From assembly GCA_019009955.1 (NCBI GenBank), contig CM032230.1, positions 130,488,501-130,552,500 of the forward strand: a stretch of 64,000 nt of DNA, read 5' to 3'. The position numbers and the translations under genes were made by a program. Numbering within the stretch: the first letter of the stretch is position 1; each line of letters starts with the position of its first letter. The notes under the pieces were generated by a model. The model was not told the DNA's origin. It made no database searches and saw only the letters and a program-made list of their open reading frames with translations. This DNA comes from Riptortus pedestris. Lineage: Eukaryota; Arthropoda; Insecta; Hemiptera; Alydidae. This document shows, piece by piece, positions 33,394 to 45,660 of the stretch.

Positions 33394-33801
33394 TTAATTG
33401 CTGGCGGCGTCATTCTACGCATTTGCATGTATCTCGCACAGTAAACGTCGAATGAAAACAATATTTGGTATTTAAGCTTTGACTAAATGGGTTTATGATA
33501 TAACAGTTCATTGATAATATGGCGAGAGTAGGAGAGGGAAAAATTACTGGAAACTAACTAACTGAATTAATGTATTTAACAACAATTATAGTATATTTTA
33601 TTTGGAATAAGATTGTCTCAATACACTTTTTTGATTTGACGTATAACAACGTAGATATGTTAAATTTTTGAAATTACTCCCTTCTAAATTCTCCCTTCCA
33701 CTAGACCAATTTCTGGAATTAAAGAACTTGTCCTTCAGTTTGGCATGAAACGGACATATTTTCGGGGTTGGTTACGATACGCTGGAGAGGTGACTGGCAA
33801 G

Positions 33802-33847
<46 letters not shown>

Positions 33848-33860
<13 letters not shown>

Positions 33861-35226
33861 GTAACCTCTGTCTGTACATTGATTTTTTTCGCGAAATTTC
33901 ACGATAACTTTTCGTTTCACATGTCATAGACACCATATCTGCATTTTGTTTCTTTCGTGTATGTTTGTTTGTTTGTTTGTTTGTTTGTTTGTTTGTTTGT
34001 TTGTTTGTTTGTTTGTTACCTTTTCACGCATAAACGGCTGAACCGAATTTTATGAAACTTGGTATGTATATTACTACTAACCCAACTTAGACTTTAGGCT
34101 ATATTAATTTTCTCTAAGACGAACAGGAGTGGGGGTTATAAGGGAAGCCTGAAATTAAAAATAGCGATATTTCGTTTCCTATTGGTTTTTCGGCAAATAT
34201 GCACATAACAAAAGTTGTTTATTTTGTTATATAGAGTAACTTTTGTTATATACACTTTTGTCGTATACCGAAGTTTAAATGCGTTATACGCTAAAAATTA
34301 TAGCGGGAGTCAACAATATTATTTGCCAAAAAAGACTCAACCGAACTAAGTAAAACTCGGTATGTGTATTAGCAGTGAGGCTTTCATTATAATAAGCCAT
34401 ACCAACATTTCTATGGACGGGCAGGAGTAGGGGTTATAAGGGAAGCCTGAAATTAAAAATAGCGATATTTCGTTTCCTATTGGTTTTTCCGCAAATATAA
34501 ACATATCAAAAGTTGTTTATTTTGTAATTTAGAGTAACTTTTATTATATGACTTTTGCCGTATACGGAAGTATAAATGAGTTATACGCTAAAAACTATTG
34601 CGGGAGTCCACAATTTTATTTGGCACAAAAGACTCAACCGAACTAAATCAAACTCGCTATGTGAATTAATACCAACGATTTCCTTATAATAAGCCATACT
34701 AACATTTCTAGGGACGGGCAGGAGTGGGGGTTATAAGGGAGCCTGAAATTAAAAATAGCGATATTTCGTTTCCTATTGCTTTTTCAGAAAATATGCACAT
34801 AACAAAAGTTGTTTGTTTTTTTATTTAGAGTAACTTTTGTAATATACACTTTGGTCGTATACCTAAGTATAAATGAGTTATACGTTAAAACTTTAGCGGG
34901 CACTAACGGCTGAACCGAACTTAACAAAACTCGGTATGTCAATTAGCATTAATTCTTCCATGATTATAAGTTATATTAAAATTTTTAGGTTCGAACGGGA
35001 GGGGGGTTATAAGGGAGGCCTGAAATAAAAATTCACCATATTTACATGTATGAGACGGGAAATATAAAAATATCGAAGACTGTGAAGAATTATCGAACAA
35101 ATAATTCTATCCTAAACACTGGGACGGGTAAATGTCAAAATATTGTGCAATGTAAAGCCTGCTAAAAAATACCATCACCATTCAGCCTCAAATGAATTCC
35201 CGGGCGAAGCCGGGTATCTGAGCTAG
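33848..35226 (+). mobile_element. Helitron copy 1, non-autonomous
   Basis: The left end lies in a (TA)n tract before AAAATTGTAACCTCTGTCTG; the exact TC start cannot be fixed. The 3' end has hairpin CCCGGGCGAAGCCGGG, then TATCTGAG and terminal CTAG at 35223-35226, followed by T. It contains a (GTTT)n run at about 33961-34017 and tandem copies of a unit of about 296 bp. No Rep/helicase. Confidence 0.85.
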
Positions 35227-36540
35227 TATATATATATAAAATTGTAACCTCTGTCTGTACATTGATTTTTTTCGCGAAATTTCACGATAACTTTTCGTTT
35301 CACATGTCATGGACACCATTACTGCTTTTTGTTTCTTTAGTGTCTGTTTGTTTGTTTATTTGTTTGTTTGTTTGTTACCCTTTTCACGCTTTAAAACGGC
35401 TGAACCGGGATTTTTAGGAAAATCTTGGTCTGTATATTACTACTAGCCCAACTTAGACTTTAGGGCTATATTAACTATTCTGTAAGACGAACAGGACGTG
35501 GGGGTTATAAGGGAGGCCTGAAATTAATAATATAGTCGTTATTTCGTTTTCTATTGCTTTTTCAGCAATTATGCAAAATTATACAAAAGTTGGTTATTTC
35601 TGTAATTTAGAGTAACTTTAGTTAATAAGCACTTTTGCCGTATACGGAAGTATAAATGAGTTATACGCTAAACACTTTAGCGGGTGTCCACAATTTTATT
35701 TGGCATAAAAGACTCAACCGAACTAAAACAAAATCGCTATGTGAAATTAAATACTAACGATTTTACTTATAATAAGCCATTATAACATTTCTAGGGACGT
35801 GGCAGGAGTGGGGGTTATAAGGATGGCCTGAAATTAAACATAGCGATATTTCGTTTCCTATTGCTTTTTCAGACAAAAGTGCACATACACTAAAGTTGTT
35901 TTTTTTTGTTATTAAGAGTAACCTTTTGTACTATGCTCTTTTGCAGTTTACGGAAGCATAAATGAGTTATACGCTATAAACTAAAGGAGGGAGTCCACAT
36001 TTTTATTTGGCACTAAAGTCTCAACCGAATTAAACCAAACTGGTTATGTGATTTAGTACTATCGCCTTCATTATAATAAAGCTATATACTAACATTTCTA
36101 GGGACGGGCAGGAGTGGGTGTTATAAGGAAGGCCTGAAATTTATAATAGTGATTTCCTATTGGGGTTTCGGCAAATATGCACATAACAAAAGTTGTTTAT
36201 TTTGTTATTTAGAGAAATTTGCTCAACACTTCTTTTCAATATGAACTACCAGGTACCTCACCTGAAAAAATTAATTCAAATGTATATCAATGTTTTATCC
36301 TTAATAATTCAAATCTATGCATAATGCACAGGAGACGGGAAATATGACAATATGCAGGACAGTGAAGTTTTACATAAAAAAATAATTTTATTATTAACAA
36401 ATGCCAACAACGGGTATTAACCCTAAACATTGGAACGGGTAAATGTCAAAATATTGTGCAAAGTAAAGTCTTGCCAAAAATATACCATTACCATTCCAGC
36501 CTCAAATGAATTCCCGAGCGAAGCCGGGTATCTGCGCTAG
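35227..36540 (+). mobile_element. Helitron copy 2, directly adjoining copy 1
   Basis: Begins immediately after the CTAG of copy 1 with TATATATATATAAAATTG and ends with CGAAGCCGGGTATCTGCG and CTAG at 36537-36540. Its hairpin has one changed stem base (CCCGAGCG). It is more indel-rich than copy 1. Confidence 0.82.
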
Positions 36541-37076
36541 TATGTATATATATATATATATGCATATATACTTGACAGACCCATATATGTTTGAACAGGC
36601 CTCATTTTCGTATTCTACTAGGTAGGATCGATGAGCATTTAAGGAAAACTTTCGAAAATCGTGTAATTAGAAAGACCTCAATATCTGATTTCTCACTCTA
36701 AAACGTAAACAACCTTTGACTATAAAAAAGACCCATTGCATGGAGAACAATTTTCCTGGACAAACGCTAAGCCACTCTTCGTTTGAAATACCTAAGATGT
36801 AAACAAACTGATCCGGACTAAAAAGTAAACCACTTAAAACGGATAACAGACGTATGCAACCTACCGACTAATGGACAACTGATTCATTACAACTTTTGAC
36901 GATCTTGAAGATGGTGTTCTCACATCGAAAGCACAATGCCAGCTGTATTCGGTCATCAGCCAGTGATGAGAGAGCTATGGCAAATAAATTATGATTTGTG
37001 ACGGACGTGTTGCAAGGTCATAAGTTGCAATTATGTGGAACCAAAGACTCTATTTTTGCTGTTAAAAGTATAAACT

Positions 37077-37078
<2 letters not shown>

Positions 37079-37133
<55 letters not shown>

Positions 37134-37265
37134 TATACAGTTTTGAACGGACCTCATTTTCGTCATCTCCTGGGTAGGATCGATGGACATTTGAAGAAAA
37201 ATTTCGAAAATTCCGTCATGAGTACAACCTCAACAGCTGATTTCCCTTAAGGGAAATCTGCTAAT
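37079..37265 (+). repeat. Family H 3' part
   Basis: (TA)n tract, then TTTTGAACGGACCTCATTTT and the complete palindromic end GATTTCCCTTAAGGGAAATC TGCTAA. Confidence 0.75.
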
Positions 37266-37781
37266 AAGCAGTTTTACCATGTACCACTTTATTCTAAGCT
37301 TAAATATCAAATATTGTTTACAAGGGACCTTTGTTATTCGAGATACATAGAAATTTGTTGCGTGAAGGCGTTATCAATTAAGATTTTATGTTCGTGTCTC
37401 GTAAAATTTTATTTGATCTATATCATATTCGATATTTAATCGTTTTATTTATTATTGGCTGAAGTCCGACCAGGAATAGTGTGGGTTTAGAGGGGCGGGG
37501 GAATCGAAAATTCAAAATATTTTTGCTATTATGAGTCGGATCATAAAATGTTGTAGGACCAATCTTGATAAACTTGTGATAGTTGTTATTCTATGTATTT
37601 TCTCGTAACCTAAATATTCAGCGAGTTATTCATACTTTCTTGTTTTCGGCCTTTAATAACCCCCCCCCTCCCCCTCGCCCTTCTATACATATGTTTTTTA
37701 CATTGAAATATGAGATTAAAAATTTGTTATACGAACACGTGGGAATTCTGCTTAGTTTAAGTAGCTACTGACTGACTTTTT
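37266..37781 (-). repeat. Family H 5' half, reverse orientation
   Basis: Core phrases in reverse (GAGATACATAGAAATTTG, TTATGAGTCGGATC) and a reversed 5' end at 37740-37781 (GGGAATTCTGCTTAG). With the preceding forward 3' end it forms a tail-joined pair. Confidence 0.6.
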
Positions 37782-39244
37782 GATTAGATTGTGTTAGTTT
37801 TAATATTTTAGTGTCATTTTGTTTACTATTTTAATAGTTTTTACCAACAATATTGAAACTGACAAAATTGTACTCCTATAAAGATTATAAATACCTCAAA
37901 TTTAATTTTAGTTAGAGCTTCAATATATATGAGGCACTTTTCGGGAATAAGTCTGCCGGTTTTCGGAGAGAAAATAGCTGTTATAAGTAATATTTATATT
38001 TCAGATATTGGAAAAATTCAATTTTACTTTCTGTTCTTATTTGAAGTGTTCTTTCTGTTCTTATTCCATCAATTCAGAACTCCATGGAGATTGGATATCT
38101 CTTGTTGAACATGAGCATATGTAATTCTTGAACCACAAATACTATGCGACTTGGAAGAAAACTATTCGAACCAACTGCTTCTAACACCCTGGCCATCAAT
38201 CAAAGAGCACCGTTGATTTTCATTCATATTTAAAGAGATCAAACATTTCCTGAACTCTAAAACTTTTTTTTTTTAATTTTTTTTTCCTAAATATTACTTA
38301 CTCTCAATAACAATCAGTTACAGATGCGTGTTTTGTGTTTACTTCAGAATTTCGGTCTGAATTATTTTCTTGAATTTATAACTCAATGTTTCCCCGTAGT
38401 TTTTCAAACTCCACCAAGTCCTAAATATCGGACGACCAAGCTCACTGTATAATTCAAGCTTAAATGATACTTTCGAGTTAATAAATACCAATTTGCTCAT
38501 TCAAATAAATCCCCCATACTCCGAAATTACTGGATTTTTTATTAGGTTTTGATTGAAAATATTTAAAATCCCAGAACTCGCGAGTATTATTGAAATACAA
38601 TGGCTATATGATAACTGATTATGTTGAGCTTGGAGTAATTCACAATACACGGACCCTAGAGCAAGTGAATTAAAATACATTTCCAACTATTGTCTGTGTT
38701 TAGCCGTTCTTCATTCAGTATTTTTTTGATTAGTATTTGTTTCTAAGGAGTAGATTTTCTTCTGCAAATGGTTATTTGCACGCAGAAGATAAATATAAAA
38801 TCATAACGAGTAATGTAGGTGGTTGTCAAAATTCCTCACACTACCCACTTCAAATTCTTCAAATTATTAGTAAGAAACCCAAAATTTTCCTTTTTTATTC
38901 AACGATGATTAGTTATTTATTTTTTACGATAATTGGCGATATTTACTTATACATAATCTGAGCCTTATCTTTGAGATCTCAATATTAATTATTAATTGGA
39001 GGCCATAAATTATGGCGTCTCCCAAGTTAAAAATCCAGAATATGCTACCCCTATTTATTTATTACAATATACCGCATTTACTTTTGTCATTAGCGGTAGA
39101 TGGATCTATGTATATTTCTTGGAACAAACAAGTTTCAGTTAAAAATGCAAAAAGCCTTTTTATGTCTTCTTTATGGTCTCTAAGGAGTTCTCTTGAGTTC
39201 GGTTTAAGGTTCAAAACTCTTCTTGGAAGATCGTACTCCTAACT
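37782..39244. other. No gene or named repeat recognised
   Basis: AT-rich DNA. Short open stretches on both strands (for example 39012-39242 on +) show no recognised domain. Confidence 0.4.
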
Positions 39245-39640
39245 TTACTGACCCGGGCAAACAACCGTATTGTCGCCCCCCCCCCCTAAAAAAGGGCCGC
39301 TCCCCCGGAAATTTGTTCAAAATAGGGTTTAGAATACTGAGTTTTGAGGCATCTTAAGTGGTAGTTATCAATCAAAATATTATCATATTTTCAAGTGAAA
39401 AAATAAGATGACTGAAAAAGTATGTAGGCCATCACCTTTTTGCATACATTATAGTAGGCTATACGTTTTTCGTTGAAAAGGTTAGTTGAAAAGAGGTTTA
39501 ACAAATGAAGATTTTAGTCTTAGTAGTTTTACATATACGTATATTTTACAAACACAAACGAAATTTTTCACTACTTGGGCATTTGGTAGCCCCCCTGGCT
39601 GCGTCGCCCCGGGCAGTCGCCCTTAAGCCGCCCCTGTTTA
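39245..39640. repeat. GC-rich interspersed sequence
   Basis: Bounded by GACCCGGGCAAACAACCG with a C-run at the left, and GCCCCGGGCAGTCGCCCTTA with AGCCGCCCCTG at the right. The sharp GC contrast with the surroundings suggests an inserted element. No inverted ends or duplication were confirmed. Confidence 0.35.
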
Positions 39641-39644
39641 TAAC

Positions 39645-39648
<4 letters not shown>

Positions 39649-39691
<43 letters not shown>

Positions 39692-40197
39692 TATATATAT
39701 ATATAATTTTAAACAAACCTCATTTTCGTCATCTCCTGGGTGGATGTTCGATGGACATTTGAAGAAATTTTCGAAAATCCCAACCTACAACCTAAATTGC
39801 TGATTTCCCGTGAGCTAAATCTGCTAAAAACCGTCAAGGCGCAGCGTAAACCAAGCCCCACGAGCTCTAGTTCGATATATAGAAATATTCCAATATGATA
39901 CGCTGATGATCTTATCACAGCATCTATTCTCTATTTCCCTCTCAGTAAGAAGCCTATCTAAACAGGAATTAAAATGCTTTTTGGTGCACTCAAAAATTAA
40001 AATGCTATTTGGATCAAACAAAAATTGATGCCGCTAGAGCGGCAACAGACAAATATAAGTATACAATTTTGATCAGACCTCGTTTTCGTCATCTAGGTTG
40101 TACCGATAGACATTTGTGGAAATTTTTCAAAAATGGCGTAGCGAGCACGATCTCACTAGCTGATTTCCCTTAAGAGAAATCTGTTGAAAACACAAAA
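39649..40197 (+). repeat. Family H 3' part followed by a short family H copy
   Basis: 39649-39826 is a (TA)n tract plus the 3' arm. From about 39827 a new 5' end begins (AACCGTCAAGGCGCAGCGTA) and a shortened copy without a (TA)n tract ends at GATTTCCCTTAAGAGAAATC. The two are direct tandem neighbours. Confidence 0.65.
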
Positions 40198-40340
40198 CCC
40201 TCCGTTAATATTCGAGTCGGAAAAGAACATGAATACACCAATAGTTGCAAAAAATTAAAATTCGACAACATTGATGATATGAAAATTTTTGATCCGACTC
40301 TTAGTAACCGAGATATTTCGAATTTTCAATTATTCCTCAA

Positions 40341-40515
40341 CATTAGAGTGGCGAGTTCGATTCTTGCCTGGGCCAAGGAAATTATTTAGTGGCGAAATTC
40401 ATTAAATAACATCCTAAATCCCATCCTGGCTAGAAAAGGGTGGTAACCTGTAGATAACCCGTCCCAATTAGCCTGAGTTGCAAAAAGTGGACGTTAATAA
40501 ATAATAATAATAATA
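40341..40515 (+). mobile_element. tRNA-derived SINE, 5'-truncated copy 5
   Basis: Starts at the B-box region (GAGTGGCGAGTTCGATTC) and ends GGACGTTAATAAATAATAAT. The A-box part is missing, as expected for incomplete reverse transcription. Confidence 0.85.
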
Positions 40516-40557
40516 ACTTACTATTAATATAAGAGTAAAAATGTGGGTTCGCTAAAT

Positions 40558-40900
40558 AAAAAGTCCGTCACGCAAGGGCTGCGTAAACTAAGCAGATTTC
40601 TTACGTGCTGGTATAACACACTTGTTATCTCATCTCACCACATATGCAGACTGAAAACCAAGTACGAATTGCTATCTTAATATTTGAGTTACGAAAAAAT
40701 GCACATTACTGCAATTGGGGAGCATCAACAGTTAACAAGATTGGGTCTATAACATTTTTACGGAACATGGTAAATCTGGAGTAGCGATTTCGATTTCCGC
40801 TTGGGAAATAAGGATTTATTTAGAGACGAACTCATTAATTAAATAAAATCCGTATCCCCATTGCAACTACTTAAACGGATTAATCGGACGCCAACTGACG
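40558..40900 (+). repeat. Family H 5' end with a SINE scrap
   Basis: AAAAAGTCCGTCACGCAAGG starts at about 40558 and the copy fades after about 40760. A diverged SINE fragment (GATTTCGATTTCCGCTTGGG) lies at 40767-40862. Confidence 0.6.
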
Positions 40901-41230
40901 AACACACGCTGGAGTATCAACAGATGAAGCGGCGACGAACATAGATCCAGATTCTATTTAAATATGTAATATTAGATTTAATTTATACCCAACGATTGTG
41001 CAAACATTACAAATTAAACCCGTGCTTATACACAAGCAACTAACTATACCAGACCAAAACACAAGTAACATAGAAATGAAATCAACCTATTATGGATATG
41101 AACAACCTTACTACACGATACCAATTTACCTGGCCACTAGGTAAAACCCACCATTCGTTTGACAGACCTAAGAGGTAAGTAAATATACCCGGGCTAATAA
41201 GTAAACAACCTAATATGAGGGTCAGATGTA

Positions 41231-43219
41231 TAAAAAAGTCCGTCACGCAGGGGCAGCGTTAACTAAGCAGATTTCCCACGTGCATGAGTAGAAGTGGGTT
41301 TACTGAAGACCGAAAACTAAAAAATGCAAATTTCTTAGTTAATAATCAAGATAGTGAAACAATGTACATAACATTTATAGAACATCAAATTTGCAATAAG
41401 AATGGCTCCATACATTTTTTCAATCCGACGCATAATAACGGAGATATTAAGAATTTTCCAAATTCTCCCCCTTTAACCCCCCTCCCCCTGGTCCGATTGC
41501 AGCCGATAACGAACTTGATCTGTCTTTTTGTATAAAACGATTATATATCAAGTTTGGTAAAGAAAAACAACAATTGCGACCGCTAGAGCGATAACAGACA
41601 CATATATATCTATATTTATATATAAAATTGTAACCTCTGTCTGTACATTGATTTTTTTCGCGAAATTTCACGATAACTTTTCGTTTCACATGTCATAGAC
41701 ACCATAACTGCATTTTGTTTCTTTCGTGTATGTTTGTTTGTTACCTTTTCACGCATAAACGTCTGAACCGAATTTTATGAAACTTGGTATGTACATTACT
41801 ACTAGCCCAACTTAGACTTAAGGCTATACTAATATTCACTGAGACGAACAGGAGTGGGGGTTATAAGGGAGGCCAGATAATAAAAATAGCGATATTTCGT
41901 TTCCTATTGGTTTATCGGCAAATATGCACATAACAAAAGTTATTTATTTTATTATTTGGAGTAACTTTTGTTGTATACACTTTCGTCTTATACCTAAGTA
42001 TAAATGAGTTATACGCTAAAAATTATAGCGGGAGAACAATTTTATTTGGCACAAAAGAATCAACCGAACTAAATAAAACTCGGTATGTGTATTAGGACTA
42101 ACGCCTTCATTATAACAAGCCATACCAACATTTCTAGGGACGGGCAGGAGTGGGGGTTGTAAGGGAGGCCTGAAATAAAAAATAGCGGTATTTCGTTTTC
42201 TATTGGGTTTTCTTCAAATATGCACATGACAAAAGTTGTTTATTTTGTTATTTCAAGTAACTTTTGTTATATCCACTTTTTTCTTATACCGAATTATAAA
42301 CGAGATATACCCCAAACCTATAGCGGAAGTGAACAATTTTATTTGGGACAAAAGACCAAACCGAGAAACAAATAAAACTCGGTATATGCATTAGCACTAA
42401 CGTTTTCATTATATCAAGCTATACCAACATTTCTAGGGACGGGCAGAAGTGGGGGTTGTGAGAGATGCCTGAATTTAAAAATAGCGGTATTTCGTTTTCT
42501 ATTCGTTTTTCGGCAAATATGAACATAACAAAAGTTGTCATATTCATTTTTGTCTTATAACAATGTATAAACGAGATATAAACTATAAACTAAAGCGGGA
42601 GTCAACTATTTTATTGGGCGCTAACGATTGAACCGAACTTAACAAAACTCGCTCTGTGAATTAGCATTAATTCTTACATGATTATAAGCTATATTAACAT
42701 GTTTTGGCTAGAACGGGAGTGGGGATTATAAGGGAGGCCTGAAATACAAATTCGCAATATTTCATTGTCTATTTGTTTTTCGACAAACATGCACATAAGA
42801 AAAGTTGTTTACTTTGTTATTTAGATTAACTTTTTTTATTATACATTTCTCCAGGAACAATGTGTGGAGCAAGTAATTTGCGTATCAATATTAATATGCT
42901 CAACAATTCATTCCTATTTGAACTATCAGGTACCTCAGCTGGAAAAATTAATTCAAATCAATGTTAATATTTTGTCCTTAATAGCTGAAATCTATGCATA
43001 ATGCACAGGAGACGGGAAATATGAAAATATGGAGGACAGTAAAGTCTTACATAAAAAATTAATTTTATTATTAACAAATCCATAGCAATGACGGGTATAA
43101 ACCCTTAGCACTGGTACGGGTAAATGTTAAAATATTGTGCAAAGTATAGCCTTGCCAAAAAAATATCATCACCATTCAGCCTCAAATGAATTCCCGGGCG
43201 AAGCCGGGTATCTGAGCTA

Positions 43220-43291
<72 letters not shown>

Positions 43292-43394
43292 TTTTGAACA
43301 GACCTCATTTTCGTCATCTCCTCGGTAGGATCGATAGACATTTGAAGAAAATCGCGTCATGAGTATGACCTCAATAGCTGATTTCCCTTAAGGG
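41231..43394 (+). mobile_element. Family H host element split by Helitron 3
   Basis: 5' end AAAAAAGTCCGTCACGCAGG at about 41231, core to the (TA)n tract at about 41602. After Helitron 3 comes a (TA)n tract at 43220-43287 and the 3' arm to GATTTCCCTTAAGGG at 43394. Without the insert it is about 550 bp, a shortened copy. Confidence 0.8.
41609..43220 (+). mobile_element. Helitron copy 3, both ends defined
   Basis: Starts A|TCTATATTTATATATAAA at 41609 and ends CTAG|T at 43217-43220, preceded by hairpin CCCGGGCGAAGCCGGG and an 8-nt spacer (TATCTGAG). These are the expected Helitron termini and A/T insertion context. Internal units of about 0.3 kb repeat (GGGACGGGCAGGAGTGGGGG recurs). No Rep/helicase. 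Confidence 0.9.
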
Positions 43395-43908
43395 ACGGAC
43401 AACTAACTCAGTACAACTTTGGAAGATGGTACTATCGCATCGAAATCACAATGCCAGCTGTACTCCATCAACAGCCAGTAACGATGGTCTTGTGTAGATA
43501 GGTATGACAACAGAGCCTATAGTCCTTTCGGCTCCAAGATGGTATGTAGTTTGACAAGTGTTCTCTCTCTCTCAAACACACGCCTGCAAGATATTTGCAT
43601 TTGCAGATTTTCTTTCATTTTGGAAATTGAAAATATTTCCCTTATTATAAGGTGCATGTTAAAGAACCAATCTTGTTAAGCTATTGATACTCTACAATTG
43701 CTGCAGTATACAATTTTTTGTAACTCAAGTATTAAGTTAGTTATTTGTACTTTTTTGTTTTCAGCCTTCAATATTCCCCTCCCCAACTCTTTTATCACCG
43801 TTTTTCACATAGAAATAGAGAATATGTGATTAGATGAGATCACCAGTATGCTATACCAGTACGTGGGAAATCTGCTTAGTTTACGCAGCCCCTGCGAGAT
43901 GGGCTTTT
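43395..43908 (-). repeat. Family H 5' half, reverse orientation
   Basis: The reversed 5' end at about 43855-43908 (GGGAAATCTGCTTAGTTTAC, GCAGCCCCTGCG) is clear. The core is recognisable back to about 43585. 43395-43584 shows no assignment. Confidence 0.65.
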
Positions 43909-43912
43909 TAAG

Positions 43913-44122
43913 AGTAGTGTTGTTGGCCACCATGCATCATCAAATGATTATTACACAAAAATAACACGTTTTTTTAATGGTATGGGTTTGGAAATAAATG
44001 ATAGTTTTTTTCATTGCCAGACTTTGTCAGAAAAATCAATTCAGGCTCAGAAGGGGACTGCTACTAGAATGAGGAGCCATGAAACAAGGAAAGTTTTAGA
44101 TGAGATGGGTGGATTGAAATAG
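43913..44122 (+). pseudogene. Unassigned coding-like fragment abutting family H
   Basis: Open for 69 codons without an ATG at the start and ending in TAG. It reads SSVVGHHASSNDYYTKITRF, FNGMGLEINDSFFHCQTLSE and KSIQAQKGTATRMRSHETRK. The composition (His/Cys pairs, charged tail) looks like real former coding sequence, perhaps a transposase. The family was not recognised. It starts within a few bases of the reversed family H 5' terminus. Confidence 0.35.
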
Positions 44123-45617
44123 TGTCAAAGACCAGATATTTATTGCAGGCCAATAATAGGAACGCATCAGAAAAAAATTGAGCCGAATGGCTGAAAGGTA
44201 GAGTAAGCCAAGACCCATTTCGAGTTGTAGTAGCACTGCAACCATTTTTGAAATTACATTTTCTTCATCAATTTTGAGAAATTCAAGGACTTTGTTCTCG
44301 ATAGTGTACTCTATTTGAAAATCACCCCATTGCATATCGTTTGAAAGCTTGATCCCAGAGCTTTACAAAAATTATTTGTTTCACATTTCTATCTGGACTA
44401 AACAAGTTTAGTATTGACAAATTTCTTGCTTATAAATTACAACTCATGTTTGAAGTTTACCAGCAATGAAATGGCAAAGTGGGGGGAAATGGAAAAGGAC
44501 CTCATAGGAAATGAGGCATTCTTTCTACTACTTATTTGTATGAAGTAAAGGAAGTATTGTCAATGTGAAAAATTTTGATTTTCAGATTTCAACGTTATTA
44601 TCTGCTGGGTCATTCCATCTCAAATCATCCAGCAAAATGTAAAAATGTCACCCATGGTTTCAGATTTCAATGAAAATTTTTTTAACAACACTTTTTACCT
44701 TCCTTATGAAGAATATAAAATTTTACTTTGATATCTCCAGTAGTTTTTGTGAAAAAAAATGCTGAAATATTGAGAAAGTTTGTGTAACTGACATTTTTAA
44801 GGTTGCTTATTTGGACACATTGTATTAGAAAAAAAAATCATAACTTTAGTGATTTTCAACATATCAAGATAAAATTTTCACTAAAGTGTTCACAAAAGCA
44901 TGGAGATACAGGAAAAAAATAAATTGATGATCATATTAAAATATAAGCCCCTCCAAAATTTCACTAACTGCATCCTTATTAATTTTTTTTTTTAAGAAAC
45001 CCCAATTTTTCAAATATGCTTTTGCACATGAGGCAGAATACTTAAGCAAGCAAACTTTTTTTTAAATTATGCGTTAATGTGCAAACTAAAAGACTATGAA
45101 AGAAAAACAATGGCTTTTTGAGTGCTTATGCATTTTTTTGGAGATAAACCAAAATAATTTGGAATTTTCTCAAAAAATTCTATTCTATGAACAAATATGA
45201 AAAATAATAACAAAAAAAATTAAGTAATGATTAGTTTAGGTGTATGACCTTTTAAAAAGACTTACGAATTTAAAAAAAAATTTCCTTGGTTTAATTAAAA
45301 TGTAATATTTATTTACAGAATTGATAAATAGGGAAGGATGCACATATAAGATTGAAAAAATTAAATCTCTATTAAATGACAAATTATCATTTGAAAAACT
45401 GGAAGAACTGGATTATCTTAAATGTATTATAAATCTTTAAATATATTACCATTTAGTGATGCCTTCTTTTTCAAATCAAGAGGCATTGTTCTTGAATGTC
45501 AGTTAAGTCCTTTTTGGGGACATTTTACACTCTACCAGAGTCTTGTTGTTGGTGCAGCGTTATGTTAGCATCTTATTAGAAATGAAAATGGTAATTTTTC
45601 ATTTATTCCATAAAAGT

Positions 45618-45620
<3 letters not shown>
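44123..45620 (+). other. AT-rich region, probably an old unnamed element
   Basis: Contains GGGTCATTCCATCTCAAATC, a phrase that looks like a repeat consensus, then long A/T-rich stretches and an exon-like piece at 45319-45440. No ends could be defined. Confidence 0.3.
45319..45440 (+). other. Exon-like stretch ending in a stop
   Basis: After acceptor TATTTATTTACAG the frame reads LINREGCTYKIEKIKSLLND then KLSFEKLEELDYLKCIINL and TAA. The charged, helical composition suggests a former terminal exon. No family was recognised. Confidence 0.25.

Positions 45621-45657
<37 letters not shown>

Positions 45658-45660
<3 letters not shown>

Larger units (their letters stand above)
31520..36700 (+). mobile_element. 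Family H host element holding a piggyBac and two Helitrons
   Basis: The 5' end is AAAAAAAGTCCGTCACTGCG with ACTAAGCAGATTTCCCACGT. The core runs to 31960, is interrupted by piggyBac 2, resumes at TTGCTGGCGGCGTCATTC with the GCATTTGCATGTATCTCGCA phrase, and reaches the (TA)n tract at about 33793-33850. There two Helitrons are inserted. The 3' arm (CCTCATTTTCGTATTCTACT, GGTAGGATCGATGAGCATTT) follows at 36560-36700. Removing the inserts leaves about 1.05 kb, the length of the uninterrupted copies. Confidence 0.75.

Noticed and set aside
33961..34017. (GTTT)n block as an independent microsatellite
   Set aside because: A shorter version recurs at the same relative position in other Helitron copies, so it is part of the element.
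37961..38000. Search for CRISPR arrays, bacterial operons or phage genes
   Set aside because: Spliced genes and eukaryotic transposons throughout; the direct repeats present are microsatellites or Helitron internal units.
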